64,000 nt of DNA from Niallia sp. NCCP-28 (GTDB lineage Bacteria > Bacillota > Bacilli > Bacillales > Cytobacillaceae), in the NCBI RefSeq assembly GCF_023168165.1, contig NZ_BQYJ01000006.1, positions 186,001-250,000 of the forward strand, read 5' to 3'. Below are positions 44,586 through 53,744 of this stretch, one piece after another (position 1 is the stretch's first letter; each line of letters opens with the position of its first letter). Under the pieces are notes generated by a model, which was given only the letters and a program-made list of their open reading frames with translations, did no database searches and was not told where the DNA came from. The translations under genes were made by a program, and so were the position numbers.

Positions 44586-45482
44586 TCAGTTGAAGGAGTC
44601 ATCGGATAAAAAAAACTTACGAGTTAAATTAATAAATGCTTCTAAAGGGGGAGTCACCCATTTATCCTTATGCCAAGCAATTTGAGTGAAAATTGAAGAG
44701 GGGGAGGTTTCCCAATGTATTTCCTTCATTCTCCCCTCTTTAATATCTTTTTTTACTACCATCTCTGGTAACAGCGCTACTCCTAGTCCTGCTATTACAC
44801 ATTGTTTAATTGCCTCAATACTGCTAAATTCTATTTTATCCAGTGGATATACTCCTGCCGATTTAAGGGAGCTTTCTAACATCATTCTATAAGAACACCC
44901 TGTTTCTGTAAGCAAAAGAGTTTCATCCTTAAGGTCATCTAGTAAGAGTATTTGTTTAGCATAGTTTGTTGCAACGACCATTTTAAACTCTTCTTTGACC
45001 AGTTTCTCTACGCTTAATGAACCTTCCGGCTTACTTATATCCATAATAAAAGCAACATCTAACAACCCCTCCATCAGATGCTTTCTCGCCATTTCGTCAG
45101 AATGTGCCGGTTTAAAGACGAGCTTAACTTTGGGAAAAGCAACCTTAAATGCTTTAAGAATGGGCGGTAAACGGTAGGTGCACTGGCTCTCCTGGGCACC
45201 TATTATTAAGGTGCCCGTTGGTTCTTCTTCTCTATTTACAGCCATCATCGCTTCATAGCTTAATCTTATCATCTTTTCAGCATATAGTTTAAACTGGTGT
45301 CCAGCTTCCGTTAAAATCAACCGTTTTCCTAAACGCTCAAATAGAGGTTTTCCAAGTTCTTCTTCAAGAGATTTGATTTGAGCAGTTACACTTGATTGTG
45401 CAAAATTTAAAATTTTGGCAGTCTGGGTAAAGTTCAAATTTTCTGCGGCATTTTTAAAAGTGATCAATTGTTTAATATCCAT
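44586..45482 (-). CDS. LysR-family regulator
   Basis: A 298-residue LysR protein: N-terminal winged helix (AAENLNFTQTAKILNFAQSSVTAQIKSLEE) and a type-2 periplasmic-binding-like effector domain (about 90-295). It is divergent from an FMN reductase gene at 45626, and the shared 143-bp region holds a strong dyad. It likely activates the reductase in response to a small molecule. Confidence 0.92.
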   Translation of the reverse strand: MDIKQLITFKNAAENLNFTQTAKILNFAQSSVTAQIKSLEEELGKPLFERLGKRLILTEAGHQFKLYAEKMIRLSYEAMMAVNREEEPTGTLIIGAQESQCTYRLPPILKAFKVAFPKVKLVFKPAHSDEMARKHLMEGLLDVAFIMDISKPEGSLSVEKLVKEEFKMVVATNYAKQILLLDDLKDETLLLTETGCSYRMMLESSLKSAGVYPLDKIEFSSIEAIKQCVIAGLGVALLPEMVVKKDIKEGRMKEIHWETSPSSIFTQIAWHKDKWVTPPLEAFINLTRKFFLSDDSFN

Positions 45483-45503
45483 ATTTTCCGCCTTTTTATA
45501 ATC

Positions 45504-45534
45504 AATTATTTCGATTAATTCAATCGAAATAATT
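45504..45534. promoter_or_regulatory. Candidate LysR operator
   Basis: A perfect 13-bp inverted repeat AATTATTTCGATT with a 5-bp centre, in the divergent region between the regulator and reductase genes. Confidence 0.65.
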
Positions 45535-45625
45535 ATCTTTATCGATTTTTAAATTAACTATAAAATATAAGTAATAAAGAAACAACTAGAAAATTACTTA
45601 ATATAGCTGAAAGGAGAATGGATAA

Positions 45626-46174
45626 ATGAAAGTAGTAGTCATAGATGGAGGAAGCCGTCCTAATGGAAATACGGAGATATTAACAGAATACGTCATTCAG
45701 AATTTAACCGTTGAAAAAATTTATTTGAAAGACTATAATATCCAACCAATTATAGACATGCGTCATTCAATGGAAGGATTTCAGGACAGAAAGGATGATT
45801 ATAATTCCATCATAGAAAGGATTCTTCCGAATGACATTCTAATATTCTCTACTCCTATTTATTGGTATAGCATGTCAGGAACCATGAAAAATTTTATCGA
45901 CCGGTGGTCACAAACCTTAAGAGATCCAAAATACCCTGATTTCAAGAATAAAATGGCTTCCAAAACAGCATTTGTTATTGCTGTTGGAGGAGACGACCCT
46001 CACATTAAAGGACTGCCTATGATTCAGCAATTTAATTATATATTTGATTTTATCGGAATTGAATTTGCGGGATATATTCTTGGAAATGGAAATAAACCTG
46101 AAGAAGTAATTCAAGACAAAGCAGCACTTTTCGCAGCTACTCAAATTCGAAATAAATTAACGGAAAACAAATGA
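45626..46174 (+). CDS. NADPH-dependent FMN reductase-like flavoprotein
   Basis: A 182-residue flavodoxin-fold reductase: GGSRPNGNTEIL loop at the N-terminus (phosphate binding) and STPIYWYSMSGTMKNFIDRW (near 76), diagnostic of the family. It reduces flavin, quinones or azo and nitro compounds. It is divergent from LysR. AAAGGAG precedes ATG 45626. Confidence 0.9.
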   Translation: MKVVVIDGGSRPNGNTEILTEYVIQNLTVEKIYLKDYNIQPIIDMRHSMEGFQDRKDDYNSIIERILPNDILIFSTPIYWYSMSGTMKNFIDRWSQTLRDPKYPDFKNKMASKTAFVIAVGGDDPHIKGLPMIQQFNYIFDFIGIEFAGYILGNGNKPEEVIQDKAALFAATQIRNKLTENK

Positions 46175-46285
46175 AATTACTTAACAAAATAGCGGTCGAT
46201 TGGCAGTTTAACGCTCTATAAAAAACGAAGCATCTGTTCGTCATATAAGGTTAGCCAGGTTTTTCTGGTTGACCTTTAGTGGAAC

Positions 46286-46308
46286 AAAAAAAGTCGCTGA
46301 TGCGACCC
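46286..46308 (-). terminator. Short terminator for fabI
   Basis: On the minus strand: GTCGC, ATCA loop, GCGAC, then a run of seven T. The stem is short (5 bp). Confidence 0.6.
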
Positions 46309-46343
46309 TTCCTTAACCTTATCCAACTTTTCATTGAACAAAT

Positions 46344-47123
46344 CTAGCCGATTATATTATAACCTGAATCTACATAAATAATTTCACCCGTAACTCCTCT
46401 AGATAGATTACTAAGCATTGCAAGTGTCATATCGCCCACCTCTTCTTGTGTTACATTTCTTTTTAAAGGTGCAGACTCTTCCACTTTATGGAGTATTTCA
46501 TTAAAAGAACCAACTCCCTTAGCAGCAAGTGTGCGAATGGCTCCAGCAGAAATAGCATTAATACGAATATTCTCTTTTCCTAAATCTAAGGCCAGATATT
46601 TTACCGATGATTCGAGAGCTGCTTTTGCTATTCCCATCACATTATAGCCACTGACAACCCTTTCAGCTCCAAGGTAACTCATTGTTACGATGGATCCACC
46701 TTCCGTCATATAAGGTTGTGCTTCTCTTGCCACAGCTATTAGAGAGTACGAACTAGTATCTTGGGCAAAAGCATATCCAGACCTTGAGGTATTTATAAAC
46801 TCTCCTTTTAAATCTTCAGAATGTGCAAATGCAACTGAGTGTACAATTCCGTGGATTATTCCTACCTTTTTTCCGATTTCTTGAAATGCATCTTTAATAC
46901 TTTCGTCACTATTTACATCGCATTGCACGATTATTTCAGCGGAATAGTTATTATCATTTAAAAGCTTATTTAATTTTCCCAATGAACGTTCTAAACGATA
47001 GGTGAAAATAAGATTAGCACCAGCTTTATAAAGGGACCTAGCCACTCCCCAAGCCAGGCTCCTTTCATTAGCAACTCCCATTATTACAATATTTTTCCCC
47101 TTTAATTTAAGTAAATCCTCCAT
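46344..47123 (-). CDS. fabI: Enoyl-ACP reductase FabI-like
   Basis: A 259-residue SDR-type enoyl-ACP reductase. It has GVANERSLAWGVARSL (NAD loop), the YNVMGIAKAALE Tyr-x6-Lys catalytic pair and AISAGAIRTLAA. It reduces the last double bond in each fatty acid elongation cycle. GGAGG precedes ATG 47123. A FapR-type box upstream supports a fatty-acid role, but this copy is away from other fab genes and may be an extra, possibly triclosan-tolerant, copy (inference). Confidence 0.92.
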   Translation of the reverse strand: MEDLLKLKGKNIVIMGVANERSLAWGVARSLYKAGANLIFTYRLERSLGKLNKLLNDNNYSAEIIVQCDVNSDESIKDAFQEIGKKVGIIHGIVHSVAFAHSEDLKGEFINTSRSGYAFAQDTSSYSLIAVAREAQPYMTEGGSIVTMSYLGAERVVSGYNVMGIAKAALESSVKYLALDLGKENIRINAISAGAIRTLAAKGVGSFNEILHKVEESAPLKRNVTQEEVGDMTLAMLSNLSRGVTGEIIYVDSGYNIIG

Positions 47124-47140
47124 TTTTTCCTCCTAAATTC

Positions 47141-47156
47141 ATTAAGTTAACTTAAT
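47141..47156. promoter_or_regulatory. 16-bp perfect palindrome before fabI
   Basis: ATTAAGTTAACTTAAT, 17 bp upstream of the fabI start. It could be an operator or leader hairpin. Confidence 0.4.
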
Positions 47157-47170
47157 GTTTATACCTACCT

Positions 47171-47187
47171 TTAATACCAGATAATAA
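47171..47187. promoter_or_regulatory. Probable FapR box
   Basis: TTAATACCAGATAATAA matches the known FapR consensus TTAGTACCTGATACTAA at 14 of 17 positions, including most of the two half-sites. FapR is relieved by malonyl-CoA. Confidence 0.65.
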
Positions 47188-47285
47188 TCGTATTATATCA
47201 TATTTGCTTATTACCTGCCTGTTACTTCACAAAGAGAAAGCGTTTCTATTCATTTCAGCAATGCCTCTGTTAGTTTAAATTTTGC

Positions 47286-47402
47286 TTAGTTAGAAAATTG
47301 TTTTGTTTTAGGTCGATACATATATTTTCTTAGAAAAATAGATATCGAACCCAATATTAGTGATGAAAATCCTACTAATATGACATATTGTGTACCTATT
47401 TA
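47286..47402 (-). pseudogene. C-terminal remnant of an MFS transporter
   Basis: Encodes GTQYVILVGFSSLILGS followed by a short basic tail and a stop at 47286. It is similar to the last 38 residues of the intact MFS protein at 53745 (DTQYVVLVGIYSLFLSL). Confidence 0.7.
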
Positions 47403-47450
47403 GGAAAGATTATAGTCATATTATGAATCAGTTTCCCATTATAAATATAG

Positions 47451-47490
47451 AAAAAAGGATGACCCAAAAGTTAGATTTCGGGACATCCTT
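47451..47490 (-). terminator. Terminator of adhA
   Basis: GGATGTCCC/GGGTCATCC stem with one mismatch on the minus strand, followed by a T run. Confidence 0.7.
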
Positions 47491-47522
47491 GATAGTATCT
47501 TCAGATTTATTACTTATACAAC

Positions 47523-48563
47523 TTACATTGTGCTGATATCAATTACAAATCGATACTTTACATCTGAAGCTAAGACACGTTCATAGGCTTCGTCAATTTG
47601 GTCAGCTGAAATTATTTCAATCTTAGGAACAATATTATGTTTTGCACAGAACTCCAACATTTCTTGAGTCTCACGGATGCCTCCAATCATGGAACCTGCA
47701 AATGAGCGACGATGGCCGATGAGAGACATCACGTTTAGGGACAACGGCTCTCCAGGAGCACCGACATTAACCATAGTGCCATCAAGAGTAAGTAAGGAGA
47801 AATACGCATCGATATCAATCTTTGCACTTACCGTGTTAATAATTAAGTCAAAGGATCCTGCAAGTTTCTCAAATGTTTCTGGATCACTTGTCGCATAGTA
47901 ATGGTTTGCACCGAATTGCAAACCATCCTCTTTTTTCTTTAATGTTTGTGATAGCACGGTCACCTCGGCACCCATAGCATGTGCAATCTTGACAGCCATA
48001 TGACCAAGGCCTCCTAAGCCGACAACTGCTACTTTTTTACCTGGCCCAGCTCCCCAACGATTTAATGGTGAATAAGTCGTAATGCCTGCGCAAAGTAATG
48101 GTGCTGCGACGTCCAGTTCAATGTTATCAGGAATTCTGACAACGAAGTCCTCCGTTACAACAATGTGAGTAGAATAGCCGCCTTGGGTAGGCTCCCCATA
48201 TTTGTCTACACCAGCATAGGTAGGAATATTTCCTTTGAGACAGTATTGTTCTTCCCCTTTAAGGCAGTTTTCACATTTTCCACATGAGTCAACCATACAT
48301 CCGACCCCTACTCGGTCTCCTACTTTATACTTTGTCACCTCGGCACCAACTTCTGTGACAATTCCGGCAATCTCGTGTCCAGGTACAAGAGGATAGTTTA
48401 CGGGTCCCCATTCGCCATGAGCAGTATGGATGTCAGAGTGACATATGCCTGCATATTTAATTTCAATTAGAACATCCTGTAAATCAAGGTCACGTCTTTT
48501 AATTTCAGCAACTCGAAACGATTTGTCTGGACCGTCGACTGCTCGTGCTTTAGCTGTTGTCAT
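47523..48563 (-). CDS. adhA: Zinc-dependent alcohol dehydrogenase AdhA
   Basis: A 346-residue medium-chain dehydrogenase. Catalytic zinc ligands are in [12 protein letters not shown] and GHEIAG; the structural zinc Cys are in [15 protein letters not shown]; the cofactor site is [11 protein letters not shown]. It resembles NADPH-dependent AdhA/YahK-type aldehyde reductases. In B. subtilis adhA is activated by AdhR in response to formaldehyde and methylglyoxal; here a MerR/AdhR gene lies divergently and both have AdhR-type boxes. AGG precedes ATG 48563. Confidence 0.93.
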   Translation of the reverse strand: MTTAKARAVDGPDKSFRVAEIKRRDLDLQDVLIEIKYAGICHSDIHTAHGEWGPVNYPLVPGHEIAGIVTEVGAEVTKYKVGDRVGVGCMVDSCGKCENCLKGEEQYCLKGNIPTYAGVDKYGEPTQGGYSTHIVVTEDFVVRIPDNIELDVAAPLLCAGITTYSPLNRWGAGPGKKVAVVGLGGLGHMAVKIAHAMGAEVTVLSQTLKKKEDGLQFGANHYYATSDPETFEKLAGSFDLIINTVSAKIDIDAYFSLLTLDGTMVNVGAPGEPLSLNVMSLIGHRRSFAGSMIGGIRETQEMLEFCAKHNIVPKIEIISADQIDEAYERVLASDVKYRFVIDISTM

Positions 48564-48662
48564 TTGTTTTAGCCTCCAATATAATTTGATTTTTCAAGAT
48601 AATTGACTTAGAGCGAGTATAAATATTCAACTTTTCTTTGATTCATTTTTTCTTGCAAAACT

Positions 48663-48693
48663 AGAATAATCCCTATAGTTAACTCTAGGTCAA
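48663..48693 (-). promoter_or_regulatory. AdhR-type promoter of adhA
   Basis: On the minus strand: TTGACC, 19 bp, TATTCT, with the dyad CTAGAGTTAACTATAG between. The spacer length is typical for MerR-family activation. Confidence 0.7.
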
Positions 48694-48775
48694 GCAATAA
48701 GTTTATACAGGATATAACAATGAATTAGTTAGACTTTGACATGAAGCATACAAGCATGATAGAATCTTGCCAAAA

Positions 48776-48793
48776 TATAGAGTTAACTCGAAG
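48776..48793 (+). promoter_or_regulatory. AdhR-type box upstream of adhR
   Basis: TATAGAGTTAACTCGAAG, close to the box at adhA. It suggests autoregulation. Confidence 0.55.
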
Positions 48794-48822
48794 TCTATAC
48801 GAATAGAAAAGGAGATAAATGG

Positions 48823-49230
48823 ATGATGACATATTCTATAAGTGAAGTTGCAAAAGAATTAAATCTCACAGTATACACCTTACGTTACTACGATAAGGAG
48901 GGCTTAATGCCTTTTGTACAACGCACCCCTAGTGGAACTCGGTTATTTAAGGAATCTGATATGGAAGCATTAAAAATTATTCAATGTCTAAAGTCCACCG
49001 GAATGCCCATTAAGGAAATTAAAGGTTTTATTGCATGGTGTTCTGAGGGGGATTCCACTTTGCAGCAAAGATATGACATGTTCTTGGGGCGAAAAGCTGC
49101 TGTAGAAGCACAGATAGAAGAATTGAATAAGACAATGGAAATCATCAATCATAAATGCAACTATTACATGACTGCCTTAGATGCAGGAACAGAAGATATT
49201 CATAAGAACAATAAAATAGGAAATTTTTAA
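48823..49230 (+). CDS. adhR: MerR-family regulator AdhR
   Basis: A 135-residue MerR protein with YSISEVAKELNLTVYTLRYYDKEGL DNA-binding helix region and a coiled dimerisation helix. One Cys (IIQCLKSTG, near 52) lies at the position of the reactive Cys in AdhR of B. subtilis, which senses aldehydes; a second is in AWCSEG. GGAG precedes the start at 48823 or the adjacent ATG at 48826. It is divergent from adhA. Confidence 0.88.
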   Translation: MMTYSISEVAKELNLTVYTLRYYDKEGLMPFVQRTPSGTRLFKESDMEALKIIQCLKSTGMPIKEIKGFIAWCSEGDSTLQQRYDMFLGRKAAVEAQIEELNKTMEIINHKCNYYMTALDAGTEDIHKNNKIGNF

Positions 49231-49395
49231 TTCGCAGAAAAGCCATCTGTCCTTTTATAACTGTTGATCTAATTGAAATTGGTATTCTACTATCCTGCCA
49301 CGCTAGGAATATAAAAATCCAGATGCCTGTTGGCATCTGGATCAACTTAAGCAAATATATCATTAGCGACTAGATTCACTAGTGTTCAAGATAAT

Positions 49396-49932
49396 CTAAA
49401 AATTTCTATCTAACAAAATCCCTACTTGTTCCGCAACAACTTGAGTAGATTCAGACAATTCATTGGTGAACCACGCTTCTACTATCTCTACTATTGCTGC
49501 TCCAAAAAATTTAAGAATTAAATCCTTACTTAACCCTTGATTTTGTCCTTTATTCACACCTACTTCATTCTCTAATTCCTCAATCACAAACTTTAAGAAT
49601 TTGCTGCGAAAAGCAGGTGCTCCTTTACTCGCAAACATAGATGAAAAGAAGGAAGAATTACGTTCAAAGTATTCAAACCATATCAGATTTCCCTCAGCAA
49701 AACTCAACTCAGAGGCTGTTTCGCATAATTTCCTTAATTCGTTAATATGTTCTTCAAGCAGTTTTTCCAGTAAATCATATTTATCTAAATAATGAAGATA
49801 AACTGTTCTACGGCCGATATTTGCTCTATCAGCAATATTTTGTATCGTAATTTCAGCAATAGTTTTTTCAGTCATAAGTTCAATAAAAGCTTTTTTGATT
49901 GCTTCTTGTGATTTAATTACCCTTCTATCCAC
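49396..49932 (-). CDS. TetR-family regulator
   Basis: A 178-residue TetR protein: helix-turn-helix at IAEITIQNIADRANIGRRTVYLHY (about 32-55) and a C-terminal ligand domain. The start is GTG 49932 (DRRVIKSQEAIKKAF) with AAGGTGA just upstream; longer starts add residues without a ribosome site. It is divergent from the carboxymuconolactone decarboxylase and cupin genes, which it probably represses. Confidence 0.86.
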   Translation of the reverse strand: MDRRVIKSQEAIKKAFIELMTEKTIAEITIQNIADRANIGRRTVYLHYLDKYDLLEKLLEEHINELRKLCETASELSFAEGNLIWFEYFERNSSFFSSMFASKGAPAFRSKFLKFVIEELENEVGVNKGQNQGLSKDLILKFFGAAIVEIVEAWFTNELSESTQVVAEQVGILLDRNF

Positions 49933-49989
49933 CCTGTTCACCTTCAGATGCATATACACATCACCAATCTTTCTTTATAACAAATGCAC

Positions 49990-50033
49990 AATCAACCTAG
50001 ATCTGTGTAATAAGACACAGATCTAGGTTGATT
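49990..50033. promoter_or_regulatory. 19-bp perfect inverted repeat between TetR and its neighbour
   Basis: Arms 49990-50008 and 50015-50033 with a 6-bp centre, containing AGATCTGTGT. It has no T run, so a TetR operator fits better than a terminator. Confidence 0.6.
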
Positions 50034-50174
50034 GGTCATTGTAGGTATTCTGATCACGTTTATAATTATATACAGATGTGTGATATTACATCAAGGTGCA
50101 TTTCTTTATTACATTTTATTCAACTACCTTTGCATAATAGAAGAGTAAATTTGATGCAAAAAGGAGGTTGAAAT

Positions 50175-50897
50175 ATGGATCGTATTGTAAAAAGTAAGGA
50201 AAAATTCAAACAACTATTTGGCAGTGGAGTACCTGCAACCTATTTTACTGATCCTGATTTTCAGAACATCTTAAGTCGGTTTATTTTTGGAGAAGTATTC
50301 TATCAAGGGAAGTTAGATGATAAGTTGCGGGAACTAATTACTATAGTATTTTTAACTACTACTCAAACGCTTCCACAACTTAAAGCACATGTTAGTGCAT
50401 CACTAAATGTTAGTCTGACACCTGTAGAAATTAAAGAGGCCATTTATCAGTGTGCTCCGTATATTGGATTCCCTAAAACGTTAAACGCTATCAATGAAGT
50501 CCACCAGGTTTTCAACACGCAAAATATCGCTTTACCAATTGAAAGTCAAAAAACAGTCAATGAGGATAATCGTTATCAAAAAGGTCTTGCAACTCAAGTA
50601 GAAATTTTTGGCGATCTCCTTGCGAAAATGCGAGAAGGTACATCAGTAAATCAAAAGCATATACAGGATTATCTTTCTGCCTTTTGCTTTGGGGATTTCT
50701 ATACTTGTGGTGAATTGGATTTAAAAACACGAGGGTTGTTAACACTCTGTATCATAACTGCTTTAGGTGGTGCTGAAGGTCAAGTAAAAGCACATGTGCA
50801 AGGTAATAAAAATGTGGGTAATGATAAGGAAACTTTAATCATCGCTATCACCCATTGCCTTCCATATATAGGTTTTCCAAGGACACTGAACGCATGA
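50175..50897 (+). CDS. Two-domain carboxymuconolactone decarboxylase-like protein
   Basis: A 240-residue protein with two CMD/AhpD-like domains (about 25-110 and 150-240), each ending APYIGFPKTLNA or LPYIGFPRTLNA. Single Cys residues (QCAPY, YTCGE, THCLPY) are present but no clear CxxC, so peroxidase activity is uncertain. AAGGAGG precedes ATG 50175. A TGA at 50895 cuts the last segment: the frame continues AYVNEIIPEN to a TAA at 50928, so about 11 residues are lost. The cupin gene follows closely; the pair is common in Bacilli. Confidence 0.85.
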   Translation: MDRIVKSKEKFKQLFGSGVPATYFTDPDFQNILSRFIFGEVFYQGKLDDKLRELITIVFLTTTQTLPQLKAHVSASLNVSLTPVEIKEAIYQCAPYIGFPKTLNAINEVHQVFNTQNIALPIESQKTVNEDNRYQKGLATQVEIFGDLLAKMREGTSVNQKHIQDYLSAFCFGDFYTCGELDLKTRGLLTLCIITALGGAEGQVKAHVQGNKNVGNDKETLIIAITHCLPYIGFPRTLNA

Positions 50898-50947
50898 GCA
50901 TATGTTAACGAAATTATTCCTGAAAATTAAGAAAGGAAGAAATTAAA

Positions 50948-51358
50948 ATGGCAAAATATGAAGAAGTAAAAAATGGTGTGATTTTTCCTGTGGGGGAAAA
51001 AAATGAAGCATATGCACAATTTTTTGTGGGACAAAGTTATCTTAAAACATTAATTGCCGATCCTAAAATAAGTGTTGGGGTTGGGAATGTAACCTTTGAA
51101 CCAGGATGCAGAAATAATTGGCATATTCACCGTAATGGATATCAACTTTTATTAGTAACTGGTGGAAAAGGTTGGTATCAAGAAGAGGGCAAACCAGCTC
51201 AATTCTTAAAAGCAGGTGATGTGATTGTCACCCATGATGGGGTTAAGCACTGGCATGGTGCCACAAAAGACAGTTGGTTTGAACACATTGCAATCACTGC
51301 AGGTACGCCAGAATGGTTGGATCCAGTAACAGATGAGGAATATAACAAATTAAAATAA
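50948..51358 (+). CDS. Cupin-domain protein
   Basis: A 136-residue single cupin barrel. Metal-site motifs are WHIHRNGYQLLLVTGG (near 58) and KAGDVIVTHDGVKHWHG (near 90). Proteins of this kind follow carboxymuconolactone decarboxylase-like genes, suggesting joint action on a small aromatic or quinone-like compound; the reaction is unknown. GAAAGGA precedes ATG 50948. Confidence 0.88.
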   Translation: MAKYEEVKNGVIFPVGEKNEAYAQFFVGQSYLKTLIADPKISVGVGNVTFEPGCRNNWHIHRNGYQLLLVTGGKGWYQEEGKPAQFLKAGDVIVTHDGVKHWHGATKDSWFEHIAITAGTPEWLDPVTDEEYNKLK

Positions 51359-51657
51359 TAGTTAGTAAGAATTGCCCTGTTAAATAGGGCTTTTTTAAAC
51401 TTTTTGAAAAAGTATCTTAAACTATCCTGCCTCTTTTTTCTACATCAAAAAACAGCTACTATTAGCAGCTGAATTCTAATTATGAATTGAAAATTCTAAT
51501 AGGAAGATATATTTTCTATTATATATTCAAAAAGGATACACACTTAGGTTAATTAACGTATTATCAATAAAACATTTTCCCTGATTTATAAATTGGATAA
51601 CTGACAAATTTAATTGAGTAAGGCGAGTTATTTAAGAAGCTCTCTTACCTTTATCCA

Positions 51658-52227
51658 TTAGTCAACTCTTTCAATTGTAACGGTAAAATCTCTGTTGATA
51701 TTTTTAAATTTCTCTACCCTAGCTTCGATTTCCCCTAGTTTAATAAGTCCATTTGAATAGCCAAAATCCTTATAGAATATGGCTAAATTTCCCCATGGAG
51801 CATAATAAGTGAAGTCTCCAATTGAAGGATCAATTCTAGATGGGGCCTCTTCAGTAAATAATTTATTTGATAGATAGCTTATTTTTTCCGTTCCTGCATA
51901 ATCTTCAAATGTTAATGTAAGTGGGAGTAATGATAAAAAATCCTTACTTGTTGGATTATCATCCATTTTGACAATGACTTCTTCATTATTAAACGTTAAT
52001 TTTATTCTTATATTTTTTGTAGTATTTCCCCCTTTATGAATCAGTGTTGAATTGTGGCTCTCCCCGTTGTTTGCTTTATCTGCTGTCACTTCTTGTTTGC
52101 TACTTTGATGAATAGTCAAACTTTCTTCGCTGCTTCTTTTTTCTTCAATGATTCTACTATTGCAAGCTGTTAAAAACATTAAAACTATTGTAAGTGATAA
52201 CAGTATCTGTTGAATAATTTTCTTCAT
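51658..52227 (-). CDS. Cyclophilin-like fold lipoprotein
   Basis: A 189-residue lipoprotein (Leu-Thr-Ala-Cys, Cys22), a polar linker, then a cyclophilin-like domain (about 70-189) with LTFNNEEVIVKMDDNPTSKDF and LPLTLTFEDYAGTEKISYL motifs. It is not a classic peptidyl-prolyl isomerase; the role is unknown. ATG 52227 follows GGGGGAG. Confidence 0.82.
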   Translation of the reverse strand: MKKIIQQILLSLTIVLMFLTACNSRIIEEKRSSEESLTIHQSSKQEVTADKANNGESHNSTLIHKGGNTTKNIRIKLTFNNEEVIVKMDDNPTSKDFLSLLPLTLTFEDYAGTEKISYLSNKLFTEEAPSRIDPSIGDFTYYAPWGNLAIFYKDFGYSNGLIKLGEIEARVEKFKNINRDFTVTIERVD

Positions 52228-52442
52228 AAACTCCCCCAATGCTCTTGCTGTGAATATAAAACATAGATTCCTATAACGGATAGATGATCAATTAAAAGTC
52301 TTACACTTAAGATCCTATCTCTTAATGACTTCTCTTCTTAATATGTGACGTGGGATCCACAAAGTGGTTTTACTTAGATTACGGGTGATACGACAGGCTC
52401 GCTATGCACATCAAAAATCTAATTTTTTCTTTAGATAGTTAC

Positions 52443-52760
52443 TTAGAAGAAGGACTCCAGTTTGTCAAATGGGATGTACTCCATTTTCTCGTACAGGTCC
52501 ACATGCCCTGCACCTGGTACAATATAGAGTTCCTTTGATTTCCCAGCTAGTTCGTAGGCTTCTTTGGTGTAGTAACTGGCGTGAGCATTCTCACCCGCAA
52601 TCAGCGGATTAATCTTCTCAATCTCCTCAAACGGGAAGAAGTTCATAAGGGCCCCTCTGCTGGTAAGGCTCATGGGCAAAGAACGAGGTGATGCCCTCAG
52701 TATTCAGCGAACTCTTCAGCAACAGCTTCTTGTGGTGGTGTTAGTTCGACGGCAGTTCTG
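52443..52760 (-). pseudogene. Broken alpha/beta hydrolase
   Basis: The frame from 52679 encodes a hydrolase C-terminus with IAGENAHASYYTKEAYELA and the catalytic His in PGAGHVDLYE. Upstream pieces in other frames (NRTAVELTPPQEAV) belong to the same family start, so the middle, including the nucleophile region, is lost by deletion and frameshift. Confidence 0.7.
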
Positions 52761-52988
52761 TTCCGTATATTTTCTCTCCCTCCTCAAACTCCTTTATTAT
52801 AACTTTTCTATTATTATCTAATTATTTTTTCTATTCGGATAGATTAATAGAGTGAACCAGTTTAAAAAATTTATTTCCTGAATTAATTAAAAGAATTTTC
52901 TAACGTTTGTAAAGCAGCGTTTTCGTCACTTTTCTTCCACTCCTTTCTATATCTTCCAGAAAGGAATTACTTGACTAGCTATTAATGT

Positions 52989-53696
52989 TTACCAAGCAAT
53001 TTGTTTTCCATCTCTAAAAAATCCCCCGTTAGGTCCTTCAGATCCAACAGTCGCTAACCATAGGATAGATTCGGCTGCTTGCCTTGGGGTTCTCGGAGCA
53101 GATGGTCCACCCATATCTGAACTTACCCACCCTGGATCGACCGCATTTACTTTGATATCTCCATTGATTTCTGCTGCTACCAATTGTGTCAATCCATTTA
53201 GAGCAAATTTAGACAACTTATAAGCTCCTACTCCTGAATATGACATAGCACTAACCGCCCCATATTCTGAGGAAATATTAATGATTCTTCCATAACCTTT
53301 CTTTTCCATAATAGGGATGAAGGAACGGATTACATGGTAAGCGCCGAAGAAATTGGTTAACATCGTTCTCTCCAGTATGGAAGGATCCATTGCCACTAAC
53401 TTTTTATTCTCCTCCAGATACACACCAGCATTATTAATCAATACGTCTAATCTTCCATACTTCTTATTTACTATATCTGCAGCTTCACGAATGCTTTTTT
53501 GATTATCTACATCCATCGCCATAAATGAAACGTCCAGATTTAATTCCTTTAGCTTTTGCGTTGCTTCATGACCCGTCTCTGAATCGCGACTTGCCAGTAT
53601 GGTCTTAAAACCTCTCATTGCTAATTGCTTGACCAGCTCATATCCAATTCCTCGATTTCCTCCGGTAATAAGCGCAATTTTTAAATTATTAGACAT
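52989..53696 (-). CDS. Short-chain dehydrogenase/reductase
   Basis: A 235-residue SDR: TGGNRGIGYEL cofactor loop, LASRD favouring NADPH, NNAGVYLEE, Ser in INISSEYG and the YKLSK Tyr-x3-Lys pair. It resembles carbonyl-reductase-type SDRs. It lies 48 bp after the MFS gene in the same direction; the pair faces a divergent LysR gene. Confidence 0.9.
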   Translation of the reverse strand: MSNNLKIALITGGNRGIGYELVKQLAMRGFKTILASRDSETGHEATQKLKELNLDVSFMAMDVDNQKSIREAADIVNKKYGRLDVLINNAGVYLEENKKLVAMDPSILERTMLTNFFGAYHVIRSFIPIMEKKGYGRIINISSEYGAVSAMSYSGVGAYKLSKFALNGLTQLVAAEINGDIKVNAVDPGWVSSDMGGPSAPRTPRQAAESILWLATVGSEGPNGGFFRDGKQIAW

Positions 53697-53744
53697 TTAA
53701 AAACCTCCATTTTTCGTTCTAATAAATACGAATAGGGATACTGC

